Shown in pieces: positions 49,778 to 61,188 of a stretch of DNA of 64,000 nucleotides; position 1 is the stretch's first letter, and the number at the start of each line of letters is the position of its first letter. The position numbers were made by a program, and so were the translations under genes. The DNA is from Rhynchopus euleeides (Eukaryota > Euglenozoa > Diplonemea > Diplonemida > Diplonemidae), in NCBI GenBank assembly GCA_963210315.1, contig OY723261.1:2232001-2296000 (forward strand), read 5' to 3'. Below the pieces are notes generated by a model. The model was not told the origin of the DNA and ran no database searches. It saw only the letters and a list, made by a program, of their open reading frames with translations.

Positions 49778-50301
49778 CCCTGTTGTGGGACAGGGGCCCG
49801 AGCCTTTGATGGGGCTCGCAGTAGATACGAAACGAGTAAACTGTCAGGGAGGAAAGCCATCTCAGACCCGAAACGTGATTCCAGCTGCTCGGCTGCGGCA
49901 GGGGGGGGGTACTTCGCCACGCCGGTGCAAGGATGCTGTGCATGAGGGAATACCAGGTGTCAAACTGGCATAATGGTAGACTCTTTGCCAGCCCGCAACT
50001 CGTTTCAATGGCACTTCCTCTGACGAGAAGGGCAGAAAAAGGTAGCGGAGAAGAACGAGATCCGGTGTCGGCGGATTGGTGCGGCGGGTGTTTCTTTTGC
50101 TTGCGCACACCCACAGCAATTTGGAAACCAGACACAGCACTGTGACTCATCTTTATGTGAGGGCATCAGGAACAAAGGAACCTGTCTGACTGTGTTCTCT
50201 CTCTGAGCATTTTCAGAAAGGTGGGGCGAAGCCACACTTTACAACACCAAACCACCCACTCTGCAGACGCCGGGCCTTCACAGCCCCCCTACACTGCAGA
50301 A
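49778..50301. other. Intergenic before eIF4E/B-box gene
   Basis: No gene. The last 80 bp contain three CAG-ended pyrimidine stretches (CACTCTGCAG, CTTCACAG, ACACTGCAG), the nearest two bases before the ATG. Confidence 0.5.
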
Positions 50302-52218
50302 ATGGGAAACGACGGGGTTCCGCTTTTCAGCGGTCTCGCTAGGTGCGATGAGATCCCTCCTGCGCGTCTGGGTGACGGGACAACCTTGGAGCCGCGCTCG
50401 AAGCTGCACATGATGTACTGCAACCTGCTGCCGCGTGTCGAGGAGCACGAACTGATGACCGAGCGGGATGTGATGGACCTGCACGCCAACCTCGTGCGCA
50501 GCGTGGAGGCCCTGGGCGTGGTGGGGCAGGACTCTTGGTGCATCTACGTCGACATGCTGGGTGGGCGCGACGGCCTGACGCCCTACGAGCTGGACCTGAA
50601 CGCGCTGTACCTGGGCACCTTCAACAGCATCGACTCCTTCATGCTGATCTACAACCAGATCCCCGTGGCACGCCTCTCGGCCCCTCTCACGCTGCGCATC
50701 TTCCGTGCCGGGATCTCCCCACGGCTGGACGACCCGCTCAATGTGGACGGGGGGAGGTGGGCCTCGCGCACCCCGAGTGTGGTATGTTGTGGCACAGGCG
50801 CCCCCCGCCCCACACACCCCGCATCAGAACCGTGCCACGCTGTGGTTCGACGTCGTCATCTCGCTGCTGCATGACACCGGCGCGATATACAAGAATGGGT
50901 GTGTGCTGCACGCCAACGCCCCTGCTGAGGGAGGCAAGCGCAGTGACAGCATCCAGCTCTGGGTGCACAGGTATGCTGTGCTGCTGCTCAACCCCACTCA
51001 CACCCCTTCTCACACACTTTCAGCCGGTCACCGGGAACAGAGGCCACCATCCGCGCGTACTCGCAGAATCTGTCGTACAACATGGAGCACAGTCTGCACT
51101 TCAACTACATGCCTAACACGCCGTCGATCATCAGCAGTGCCAGGCCTGCACCCATGTCTGAGGCGTCTGACACCTACAGCAGGGCGAGCTCGCACACCGG
51201 GAGCTATGAGTACTATGCGAATAAGTCGAACACAGGGGGGTCGCCGACAGGGGGGTACCGCACCTACTCGCACCAGCCCTACCTGCCCGACCCGCCGTCG
51301 ATGTACCCCAAGCCTGTGGCGTGGAACTCCAACACTGTCGTGCGCAGCATCGCCCCCCAGCCCGCCGGGCACCAGCAGGAGGGCGAGGCGTTCTCCCCGC
51401 TGCTGCCGCGGAACCAGGAGGGCCAGGAGGCCAACACACTGGCACCCCAGTTCCAGCGCTCCACCAGTGCCCTGTCGTCGGACCACTCGCAGCGCACGTC
51501 GCAGAGCTCGCACAGCGGGAGGGACGCGGTGCAGGACCCGTTGGACCAGCCGCAGCCCACCCAAGACCAGGGCGACGCTGCCCTGAAGAAGAAGAAGAAG
51601 AACAAGCCTGACAAGCACCAGCGGGAACGCATCCGGCGGAAGCGGCAGAAGCAGGCGATGCTGGAGCAGGCCATGTCCGAGATGCTGGGTGTGAAGTGCT
51701 GCGAATGCGAGCTGCAGCTGGCATGCGCAAAGTGCGACGAGTGCCCTGAGGACCGCAAGCACTTCTGCGGCGAGTGCTTCGAGAAGATCCACCTTGTCGG
51801 GAAGCGCCAGAAGCACAAGGCGTTCATCTCCTTCGAGGCGGGTGTGCAGCCCGACGCCCTGGGCGACGGGTGCCCCGCACATCACCTTGTCGACAGGACT
51901 GTGACAGGCAAGGTCCACGGCGTCGTCACACAGCTGCTCGTGACGGAGACCTCTGCAGGCAACATGACGCGCTGCCCGACACAGCAGGCTCCCGAGGCAG
52001 AAGAGTACCCCTTCCTGCAGTGCTTCCGAGAGCTGGCACCACCGTTTGTGCAGTACATCACTGCGGAGCTGGGTTCTGTTGGGGAGCTGCGTGGGTTCAC
52101 CGAAGGCCACCTGCAGCGCATCACAGACACATTCTTCGACGAGCATGCCTCGCACGCCACGCCGCTGCAGCGCGGCAAGGCAACGAAGGAGCTTATCGCT
52201 TGGGCCGCCCGTGACTGA
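50302..52218 (+). CDS. eIF4E-like domain fused to a B-box zinc finger, three exons
   Basis: Exons 50302-50781, 50828-50970, 51024-52218; introns of 46 and 53 bp. 605 residues. Residues ~90-240 follow the eIF4E fold: DSFMLIYNQI (111-120) aligns with DFWALYNHI, then FRAGISPRLDDPLN, GGRW (W153), a helix WFDVVISLL, IQLWVHR and a final helix ending SLHFNY. Ligand positions differ: human W56, W73 and W102 correspond to L97, M114 and L142, and E103 to D143; the Trp of IxxW is kept. A Ser/Pro/Gln-rich linker follows (~250-410), a KKKKK patch, and a B-box at ~433-478 (CCEC..CAKCDEC..HFCGECFEKIH..H). Exon 3 covers the end of eIF4E, linker and B-box without a break, so the fusion is genuine in the genome. 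Probably binds RNA or protein partners rather than classic caps. Confidence 0.82.
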
Positions 52219-53935
52219 GATCCCTGAGAGAGATGGGTGCCAACCTGCTCGATATCTCATCTCGCCGCGGTGACGCCAAACACAGTATACGTCCTGGGAG
52301 GGCCTCACAAGGAAACGTAACTTCATACCATCCAATCAAGCGACTAGCACCGACGACACCTCCCCCACACCCGCCTCCTTCTTCTTTGCGCTAACCAGGC
52401 TCCTGGTCTCTAGCAAAGAAGACTGTTGGCAGCGCATGTGTTCACCCATGTACCCCACAGGTAACGAACCAGCGCACAAACAATCTCTTTCTCCCCCCCC
52501 CCCCCCGTCATCCTCCAGTGCTGCTCGCCCTATGCCACCTTCTCCACCCCACACCTCACTCTGCCCTCCCATATTTTCTTGCCGGTTTTTCCCTTCAGTC
52601 AAAACCTGCGGTAAACGACCCCCCTCACTACTATTGTTTACCTACAGGTATTGTTTACATAAAATTATTTACATGTATTGTTTACATCCGATTATTATTT
52701 ACGTGCAATTATTTTATTTTTCGGGGGGTTCAAAAATATTTCCAAGGTGCTCTGAGGAGTGAGACTTGGTGCCTCTGTCACCAAAGTGACCCCACCAGGA
52801 TCCGCGCAGGTTCCAAACGTTCAAAAGAACGGGGTTTGGAAAGCCCGGTGAGGGGGTCCCGCCTGGGTGGGTGGTGTGGTGGGCTAGCTGCCTCCCAGTC
52901 ACTGAATCAGACCAACATTTCATGGATGAATCTTGGCACCGATACCACCAAAATGACCCCACTACGATCCGCACGGAGTCCGAAAAGGACAATGGAAGTG
53001 GAAAATCGCGATTCCGCACAGGTTTCGAAAAAAATCGCTGAACTATGTAAACAGTATGTGCGTGTAAAATTATTTACACGTATTGTTTACAGTGAATATT
53101 ATTCACAGCTATTATTTACATGCACATCTACTATTTACATGAAGCCAGGTAAACAATAGCTGTGACCCCCCTTAAATACGTATATAATCCCCGATCTGCT
53201 CTCTCTCTCTCACTCACTCTTCACACCCTCAGAAGCGCCCCACAACTGAAGGGGGGGGGGGGGGGGCGGGGGGGTGAACGGAGAGGGGCGACCCCCTCTG
53301 CGTCTTTACCTCTTCTCTACGTCACTGCCCCCGCCCCCCGCACACTCCAGTCAGGATGGCTCCCTCCCAGACGGGGGTTTTCTTTTATTTTATTATACGG
53401 TGCAGCCCGGCAGCTCTGCTGAGCTGTGGCTGCGCTTCCCCAAACAAAGCAGTCGGGAGGCTGAATGTCGGTGGGTATTCGGGAGAAGATTGGGTTGGGG
53501 GGTGTCGTGCCGCACCCACACGGAGAGAGAGAGACGCAGCAACTCGGCAGAATGGTCTGAGTTTTGGTATGTTTTCCGAGTGACGGGAGCCCTGCTCTTA
53601 ACGTCAAATACAATACCACGGGGCAACGCACAGGAAGAGCTGTTCGCTTCTCTTCTCTCGCGATGTCGGGGGCGAAACCCACCCCACACCCCCTCCCTCC
53701 ATTCGTCAATTTTTTTTCTCAATTCTTTCAGCAGGTGGAGGGCGGGAGGGAGGAGGGGGGGGGGGGGGGAGAAGGGGAGTGAGTATGCTTATTTTATTGC
53801 ACCGCGCAGCTTTCTTGAGGGGGGAAGGGGGGGGGGGAAGGTATTGCTGCCTTCCCCCTGTCAGCTCTCCCTCCCTCCATCCCCATCCCCTCCCTAACCC
53901 CCCCCCCCCCCCTCCCCACCCACCACAGAACGAAT
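52219..53935. other. Intergenic between eIF4E/B-box gene and E6
   Basis: Contains E9, one R5 copy (53400-53431) and long C or G runs (52494, 53252, 53757, 53820, 53899). No gene recognised. Confidence 0.5.
52634..53156. mobile_element. E9: TTGTTTACCT-ended MITE (523 bp, TA target)
   Basis: TTGTTTACCT at the left and AGGTAAACAA at the right, flanked by TA. Subterminal arrays of ATTGTTTACA and TTATTTACATG words lie on both sides. The centre holds two R2 units. No ORF. Confidence 0.65.
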
Positions 53936-54288
53936 CACGGTGGACTTCTGCATTGCGTGAGTAACTGTTTTCGCATTCGGATTCGCAGGAGTACCTTGTT
54001 GAAGTATACTTAGGAAATGCAGGAGTATACTTAAGAAAATCAGTCGTAATACCACGAATTATAGGGGGACCCTTTTCGAATTTTTTTTTCTGGGTGGGTC
54101 CATTTTGCCTGTTTGAGGCCGATTTCGACGGAATTTCTGAGTTTTGAGCCCATTTTGGGCCCTAAAACGCCTCAAAACGCGTACGTGAATTTCTGTTTTT
54201 TTGGCCTTGGTGAATCCTCACCCCAAAGATGCCCCAAAAACATATTTCCCCAAAATCGGGTCCCAGTGGTCGTGAACTTCTCAGTGTC

Positions 54289-54336
54289 GACTCGCTCCCG
54301 AAAAGGGTTACCCTACCCCCGAGGGAGTCCACCGTC
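54289..54336 (-). repeat. Relic of an E5-type end
   Basis: The reverse complement reads GACGGTGGACTCC followed by TCGGGGGTAGGGTAACCC, ~90% like the E5 left end; the terminal C has become G. No partner end was found. Confidence 0.65.
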
Positions 54337-54426
54337 TCAGTGTGCGCTCAACGAAAGGTCGTCCGGATCTGTTCTCCCGCAGTTGCTGGACAGAGTCTAC
54401 AATACAGCGAAAGGAGTACGATTTTT
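54337..54426. repeat. R1 module, partial copy
   Basis: Starts directly after the E5-type relic at GTGTGCGCTCAACGAAAGG and ends GAAAGGAGTACGATTT. The left third of the module is missing. Confidence 0.55.
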
Positions 54427-54931
54427 GATCCCGAATTCAACTACGCGGTTCCAAAAGTGTCACTTCAACTCTGCTGCGTTGACGCTTCCACACACACTTA
54501 CAAACCCACTTGCCTGATGAAGGGGGTGGTGTGTAGAGCACGTTTGGCAGAGCTGAATGACACTTTCCGCGCGAAAGTCGTGTGCGTAAAAAATTAAATA
54601 CAGTTGTCCAACAAACATTGGTGGGGTAAAAACTAAGGTGGGTTTCAGGATTTCTCAGAGCGAAGGTGGGTTATTACCCCATCAAAGTTTTTACCCCAGG
54701 GCAGCAGAACACAATGCATATTTGGGGTGATCGAAATCGCGTTTTTGACCCACACGCAACCGACACGGAACCTACACGGAACACCCCTTGCAGATTTTTC
54801 GGGAAGTAGGGCGGGTTGTTTTCTAGGGAATATGTTCACTCTTGTGCTGTCATTCTACTGCTTCCAGTGACTCCCGCGCAGCACTGGGTTCCGACCTGAT
54901 GTCGGAGCGATCCAGTTCAGCCCGGAAGGAA

Positions 54932-54985
54932 CAGATGTTCACTACCGTGGCCTCCGGCGGCAGGGAGGCACCGTCCCCCTTCCTG
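54932..54985. repeat. Single GC-hairpin repeat unit
   Basis: CAGATGTTCACTACCGTGGC followed by a decayed hairpin (GGCAGGGAGGCACCGTCCCC); related to the dimers at 40019 and 42468. Confidence 0.6.
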
Positions 54986-55228
54986 TAGTGCTTGTCTACA
55001 GGGGACACCGCTAAGTTTCGTCAAAGTTCACACTGTGTCGGTACCTGCTGTTCTGAGGAGAGAGTTGCGCTTTGCAAGACAGCCGTCCCCAACCCCCCGC
55101 CCCCTCCCACCACATTTCTGCAAAAATCTGCTTTGTGTTCTGTTGCCCTGGGGTAAAAACTAAGGTGGGTTTTAGGATTTTTTTTACCAGTTACAAGCGA
55201 CGAAGCGTAGCGAAGTCGCGAAGTAACG

Positions 55229-55399
55229 AAGGAAATCGTACGACTGAAGCTTTATAAGGATCACCTTCATGCCACTTCACAGGGGCTTACACAGCCTTTG
55301 ACACAGGAGTGTGCGCTCAACGAAAAGTAGCCCGGATCTGCCTTTTTGCAGTTGCTGGGCAGGGTGTTTCTCTTATTATAGCGAAAGGAGTACGATTTT
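55229..55399. repeat. R1 module inside E7
   Basis: AAGGAAATCGTACGACTGAA to AAAGGAGTACGATTTT, ~40 bp longer than the E3 copy because of an insertion after the left end. Confidence 0.6.
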
Positions 55400-57458
55400 G
55401 GAGCTAAGGTGGGTTTTTACCCCACCAATGTTTGTTGGATGACTGTACATGAAGTTCGGGTCGTTTTGTGGGCGAAATACAAACACTCAAGACATCATGG
55501 GGCGCTGGTGCGGACCACCCGCATCGACGCCCCATGTATTGCCATCTGAGTTCGCCCAACATGTCAAAGTTGGGCGAACTATAGGATGTCTGGGAATGGA
55601 ATGAGCACTCCCATGTGGCTGCCTGCGCCCTTGTGGAAGTAGAGGAGGTCGGGAATCTGTGGGAAACCAGTACTCCTGCTGGCGCTCGTCGTGTGTGTGG
55701 AGCATCTGTAGACGCCCGGCACCTCAGCCATCTTGCCCCCGCGCAAGCTCTGCCTGGCCGTGGAAGAGGATTGACACTCGGTCTGAATCTGGACTCTCTC
55801 TCGTGATGGCACTGAATAACCGTGCTTCATGCCACTGAGAAAATCGCGAGGTTTCGCCCCCCGAATTCACTCATGTGATCCCAAAAATCAAGCAAATGAG
55901 GTTTCCCTCCAAATCGGGGTTGTGGGGAGAAAATCGGCCAAATGAGGTTCGGGTCGTCTCTTGTGCGAAATTCAGACAAAACTCAAGTATTCAAACGCTA
56001 TACCTACCCCAACCGCAACCCCACCCCCTGCCTTCTGCCCCCCCACCCCTGTGCAAGGTCATGTGCCCCATCCCATCGCGTGTTGCCTTGATTGTTGCAG
56101 GTTTTCAAATTGGGAAATTTCAGGTGACCCGATGATAGGGATGTACCCCGAGGGTCTACCTGCAGGGATCCACTTTTTGCTATGCCTGCATTGCCGCTGT
56201 TTGCGCTTCTCGCCTCCACACACCACCCTGGGGGGAGGGACAGAGGGCGGAGGGGGCTACACACTTACACAACCGATCCGGTCAAACAATGCCACGTCAT
56301 CCCCATTGGGGTCCTGGACCGCGGCCTCTCTCCCAGCGAATTGGTGTCGTCATCAGGCAGGCTAAGTAGTTGTCTACACAGGACATTGGTTTTAAGGGGG
56401 TCTGAGTTCTGCGGAACTGGCTTCAAGGGACGCCCCCTCGTAATGACTGGGTGGATGGAGCCAAGTAATACCAGGTGGTCGGACACCGGAACTCTCGGCA
56501 TTTATTAGTCGCGGGAACTGTGTCCGTGTGGTAGGTGACCCCTTCCGATTCCACTGATTCCTCTCTTTGAACATGTAGTGTTGAAAGATACTTGGTGTTC
56601 TGATGCTTTACAGGGTACTTGACAAAGGAAAGAGGGTGGTCAGTCTTGTGATCCACCCTGAATCCTTCCTGTGAGCAGCAGATCCACAACACCTCGACTT
56701 CTTTCAGCGGCTGTATTGATATTGCCTGACACAGCAAACATGATTCAATTGGAGGAACAAGCCTCGTACACCAGCGGCCCAAAAGGTGGATTTCATGTAT
56801 GGTTTTAGGATTTCCCTTACTACTGATGGTGTGTAGAGACTACAAAGCCTGACCTGATGACGCCGCCATGAACCTGGGAGACACGCCGCGTGAGAAGGGA
56901 CCTCGGTGCGGGGTGGCGTGAAGATCCTGCCTGAGTGCCCTCGTCGGGACCCGCGGTAAACCGTGGCGTTCCCCCGAGGCAAGTCCAGGACGAAGGTTGC
57001 AGATAACCGCTGCACCTCTTCGTCCGAAAGGAGCTCACAGGATAGGGGAACTGCCCACACCCCACTCACGACAGTGTATCCGAAAGGTGCACTGCGCGTG
57101 TGGTGGCGGTGTCGGGTCCAGACCCACCTCGTTCCCCCATGCCCGTCAGTTGTTGCCCCTGCAGGGGTGGCTGCTGTCTGGCATGGGGGGCGCCCTCCCT
57201 GCCTTGCAAGGGAAAATGTAGAACGGCATGCTGCCCGTTTCTTCATTTTTCACCTTGCCTGGTGGGGGGGGAACCTCTCACGAGGCAAAAAAGAGGAACG
57301 GCATGCTGCCCGTTCACTCATTTTTGCCTTGCGTGACTCCTGGAATGCAGAAGTATACTCCTGCATTTCCTAAGTATACTTCTGCATTGCGGAAGTGGTA
57401 CTCCTGCGAATCGGAACTCTTGAAAACAGTTACTCACGCAATGCAGAAGTCCACCGTG

Positions 57459-60288
57459 TTAAGACTGAACGCAACGTTTATTTTTTTGGGCAATCTGTCT
57501 GTCGCTATTCCCGTGTGTGGTTTTTTTTTGTGTGACGAGCCATGCCCAGTCCAATTTTTCATGTTCTGAGTGGGTCGTTATCGTGTCAACCCTCCCCACC
57601 CCCTCCCCCCTGCCTTCTGTGTGAGTAACAGAGAGAATCGCACCAAAGAGAGAGGGGGGGGGGGGTGTATCTGCCCTGGTTGGTGCGTTCAACACTGTTG
57701 TAAAAAGTACTCGCGTGTGGCAGGCACAACGCTCTTTGCCCTCCCTCCCTGTGGGGGGGCATGATACACCGGAGAGGTGCTGCGCAGAGTGCAAACCAGC
57801 GATCCCCTAAATATACAGGGGTGTAGGGGTTTGGCACAGAGCGAAGGCAGCGGGGTTGAAGGCTGTGAAGCTCGCAGCCCTCCATGGGGTCATGGGGGGA
57901 GGGGGTTGTATGCGTGGAGTGATATAGTGGAGCGTAGGAGTTCGCTCGGGGTGATATTCACACACTATCAACGGGTGGGCTAGGACCCATGCAGGGTTAA
58001 CCCCGCTGAAAAGTGATGAACACACATTACCAACAGGGCAGCCTGGCAGTTGGGCTGTGGCTGCACCACTCTCCAAACAAAAGTAAAGAATTCAACCACC
58101 AGAATGGGAATGAATGCTGACATGTGACGTGTGCGTGTGGGAGGAGCCTCGGGGCGTCTCATCCCAAGAGGTTCAATAGGAGATAAAGACCATTATATTT
58201 TGCACAACAAACAAAACAACTATTGTGGCCACCCACCTCTCGCCCTCTGCTTTCCCCGCCCCCCCTCGGCCATTCGATTTTGTTTCCTGCATAGGTCTTA
58301 TGTCCTTCTCTCTTGGGGGGAGAACCCCGGCTCTGCCTCCCCTTTCTTTCCACACAGATCTGAAGCGGTTTCCCCTCAGCGGGTCACTTTAGTTCTACAC
58401 AGGGAAATGAAACAAAACGAGACGATAAGAAGAGGCGCTGCCGCGTGGCGTGGTTTCTCGAAACTGGCCACGGCTGCGACGCTGTTTTGTCAAAAAAATT
58501 CCATCCAGATCCATGCAGATCCATTTGAATTGAAATGGGAAAAAAGGGGGGGGGAATATCTGAAAAAAATTAGAACAGGCATGCACCTCTCCAGCCTCCT
58601 CCGAAAACACACGTTAAATCCAAACATACTGGGGGCCGTCGCTCAGCTGGCTGGTGGCTGGTGAAGTGACACAGTTTGACTCACAGTGGCACAGAGCGAA
58701 GGCCCCCATTTGTTCGTCCACTGCGGCGCATGTTGGAGCTGAGTCTCAGGAGGGTGGTGGTGGTGGGCTGATGATTTTTGTGGGTCGCTTCTGAGAGAGA
58801 GAGAGAGAGAGGCAGATCAAAACAGACCTTCTTTCCCCCATTTGTTGATGTGTGACTCGTTACAGCCGATGGAATACGGAGAAACTGGCACGCCCAAGCG
58901 ATCCGAAGCAGCGAGATGCACGCCGAGGCTCGAGCAACGCTAATGCCAAGGCCGTTTCCCAAGAGGCGAAAAGTACCTTCTCTCCTGTCGTATCTAACTT
59001 GCGTCTTCTGGTCCTCCCCCCCCCCCCCCGCCCCTCCTTTCCCTTTTCTTGAAAACGTACACATCGGTCTTTCGCGAGAACAGGCTTCAGCCCATCCGAC
59101 GCATTGTTTGCTCCTGCCAAGTCACCCAGCCTGTGGCAATTTTCCGCTGCCCGCTGCCCACTTCCCAGGAAACCCTACCGATCACACGCGCAACCCCGAA
59201 GGTGACCACCTTGTTGTTGGCCTGCATGAGAAGGGATTCTGCTGCTTTCGATGGGCAGGAAGGGGACAGATGTGGCATGCGTGCCGGAGAAGTCAGCAGG
59301 ATCGTGCGAGTGTGGATGTCACAGCAACTAGCTGCTCCCACCCGATTCACCGGGGCTACTCACCCTAGTGCCCGATCACTGTGTATACTATTTGTGACGC
59401 TGAAAAATACCAGTGCCTGTATCACGTGGTGTCCCGCCTTGCTATGTCATATTGCAACACGCTGCCAACTCGAGAACTGGCAGAGGACAGGACAGAACCC
59501 CCGCCGCCGTGCCAATCGTTGGTTGGATGACGCTGAAGCCATCTCCCGAAGGCAGCCCGGTTTGGGCTCTTGCCACTTTCGCCGAAAACGGCCTGCAGCA
59601 ATGCCGGGCGTCCCGGCCCTCTGCTGCATGCAAATGCAATGAATAATCTCATTGCAGTCGTCGGAACTAACAAGCCCCTCGCCTCTCTGCCCGCTATTGC
59701 AGGCAATGTGCGGGTGTACACCCTCCCCACCCACCCCACTATTCCTTCCTCTTGGGCACCCTCAGGCCGTGTGGTTCAACTATTTCACCCTGCCCCCCAA
59801 CAACAACAAAAATTGCCAGGCCCTTCGTCAGGCTAGTGGGGCTTGGTCGACACACGACGTCTCCTTGTGCCCCAAACCCTCCTCCACCCTCTGTTGTCTC
59901 CTTGCTTTTAGTGCTGTCTACCGTGGCCCTCCAGAAGCCTCCAGCCAGAGATCCCTCCCCCCCTCCCTCCCCACCCCTGCGTTTGCTGGCCTCAGTGAGT
60001 CAAGGTGGGGGGGGGGTGTGCACATGTGTGTGGGTGGGAGGGGGGGGGGACCGGCCCCTCTTTCTGCAGAAAAACCCGCCCTTCCCGTCAATTGTTCTGT
60101 TGCATTCTTTGAACGAAAATCCACAATGCAGGGAAGTGGCGATCACAGCTCATTAATAATCTCGTGACATGTGTGGGCCGGTGAACCTGACAGGCCTGCT
60201 GTTTTGAGGGCCTCCCTCTCGCAGGTGTTCAAACGAACACTATCCTGGAAGGGCTTGGAGGGGGGGGGGGGGCGGGGGCAGTTACCAA
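57459..60288. other. Intergenic between E6 and second E1
   Basis: No gene recognised on either strand. Holds an M1 copy (58631-58707), an R5-like hairpin (58036-58064), GA microsatellite at ~58793 and C or G runs (57656, 59018, 60006, 60261). Open frames up to ~197 codons (59049-59642) have no domain or codon pattern like the real genes. Confidence 0.5.
58631..58707. repeat. M1 element, copy 4 (shortest)
   Basis: GGGGGCCGTCGCT at the left, AGCGAAGGCCCCC at the right. The interior GTGACACAGTTTGACTCAC resembles copy 2. Confidence 0.55.
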
Positions 60289-60968
60289 CACGGTGGGATC
60301 TTGTAAATTTTACATGTATAACTACAAGTATATACATGTATTATACATGTATAATACTTGCATGTCAACTATTATACATGTATAATACATGTATATGCCT
60401 GAAATATACATGTAAAATACATGTATATCAAGTGAAAATACAAGTATAATACTTGCATGTCAACTATTATACTTGTATTTTTACTTGATATACATGTATT
60501 TTACATGTATATTTCAGGCATTTACATGTATTTTACATGTATAATACTTGTCATGCAAGTATTATACATGTAAAATACTTGCATGACAAGTAAAATACTT
60601 GCATGCAAGTAAAATACATGTATTTTACTTGCATGCAAGTATTTTACTTGTCATGCAAGTATTATACATGTATTTTACTTGTCATGCAAGTATTTTACAT
60701 GTATAATACTTGCATGACAAGTATTATACATGTAAATGCCTGAAATATACATGTAAAATACATGTATATCAAGTAAAAATACATGTATAATAGTTGACAT
60801 GCAAGTATTATACTTGTATTTTTACTTGATATACATGTATTTTACATGTATATTTCAGGCATATACATGTATTATACATGTATAATAGTTGACATGCAAG
60901 TATTATACATGTATAATACATGTATATACTTGTAGTTATACATGTAAAATTTACAAGATCCCACCGTG
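60289..60968. mobile_element. E1, second copy: uninterrupted 680-bp palindrome
   Basis: CACGGTGGGATCTTGTAAAT at both ends (inverted), flanked by AA (60287-60288 and 60969-60970). The whole element is one palindrome centred at ACATGT (60616-60621), with the right half ~20 bp longer. It consists of TACTTGCATG, ACATGTAT and AAATGCCTGA words. It shows what the 5075 copy looked like before nested insertions. No coding capacity. Confidence 0.9.
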
Positions 60969-61188
60969 AAAGAAAATTGTTGGTTTCCACTCCACATTTC
61001 CAGACGTCTCCCCCCCCTCCTCGTTGTGGGGGACTATTTGCGAAAAAAAAGGCGAAACAACGTTGCCAAGAAAAGGGCTTCAATGGGACAGAAGGGGTCT
61101 GTGCAGCAGCCTAGCTCTCGCAGTGCCTGCGATTGTCGGCACCAAAAGAAAAGGGCGAAATAACGTTGCTGTTTCCATGTCTGAACTA

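Larger units (their letters stand above)
54601..55445. mobile_element. E7: Tc1-like non-autonomous element (845 bp)
   Basis: CAGTTGTCCAACAAACATTG at the left and its near-complement at the right, flanked by TA. Termini beginning CAGT and TA duplication are typical of Tc1/mariner elements. A second inverted pair lies inside (TTTTTACCCCAGGGCA near 54688 and GCCCTGGGGTAAAAAC near 55147). It carries R1 near its right end. No transposase. Confidence 0.75.
53936..57458. mobile_element. E6: CACGGTGG transposon with degenerate interior (3.5 kb)
   Basis: Ends CACGGTGGACTTCTGCATTG and its complement, with ~100 bp of inverted repeat of which the first 37 are identical. The inner part carries AAGTATACTTAGGAAATGCA in inverted copies. 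The flanks read AT and TT, so a two-base duplication is not preserved. The interior has a relic of an E5-type end, E7, R1 copies, one GC-hairpin repeat and a duplicated GGCATGCTGCCCGTT stretch (57222, 57298). No intact gene. Confidence 0.75.

Noticed and set aside
60289-60968. CRISPR-like array of ACATGTAT/TACTTGCATG repeats
   Set aside because: Words are short, interleaved and mirror-arranged about one centre; this is a foldback transposon in a eukaryotic genome.
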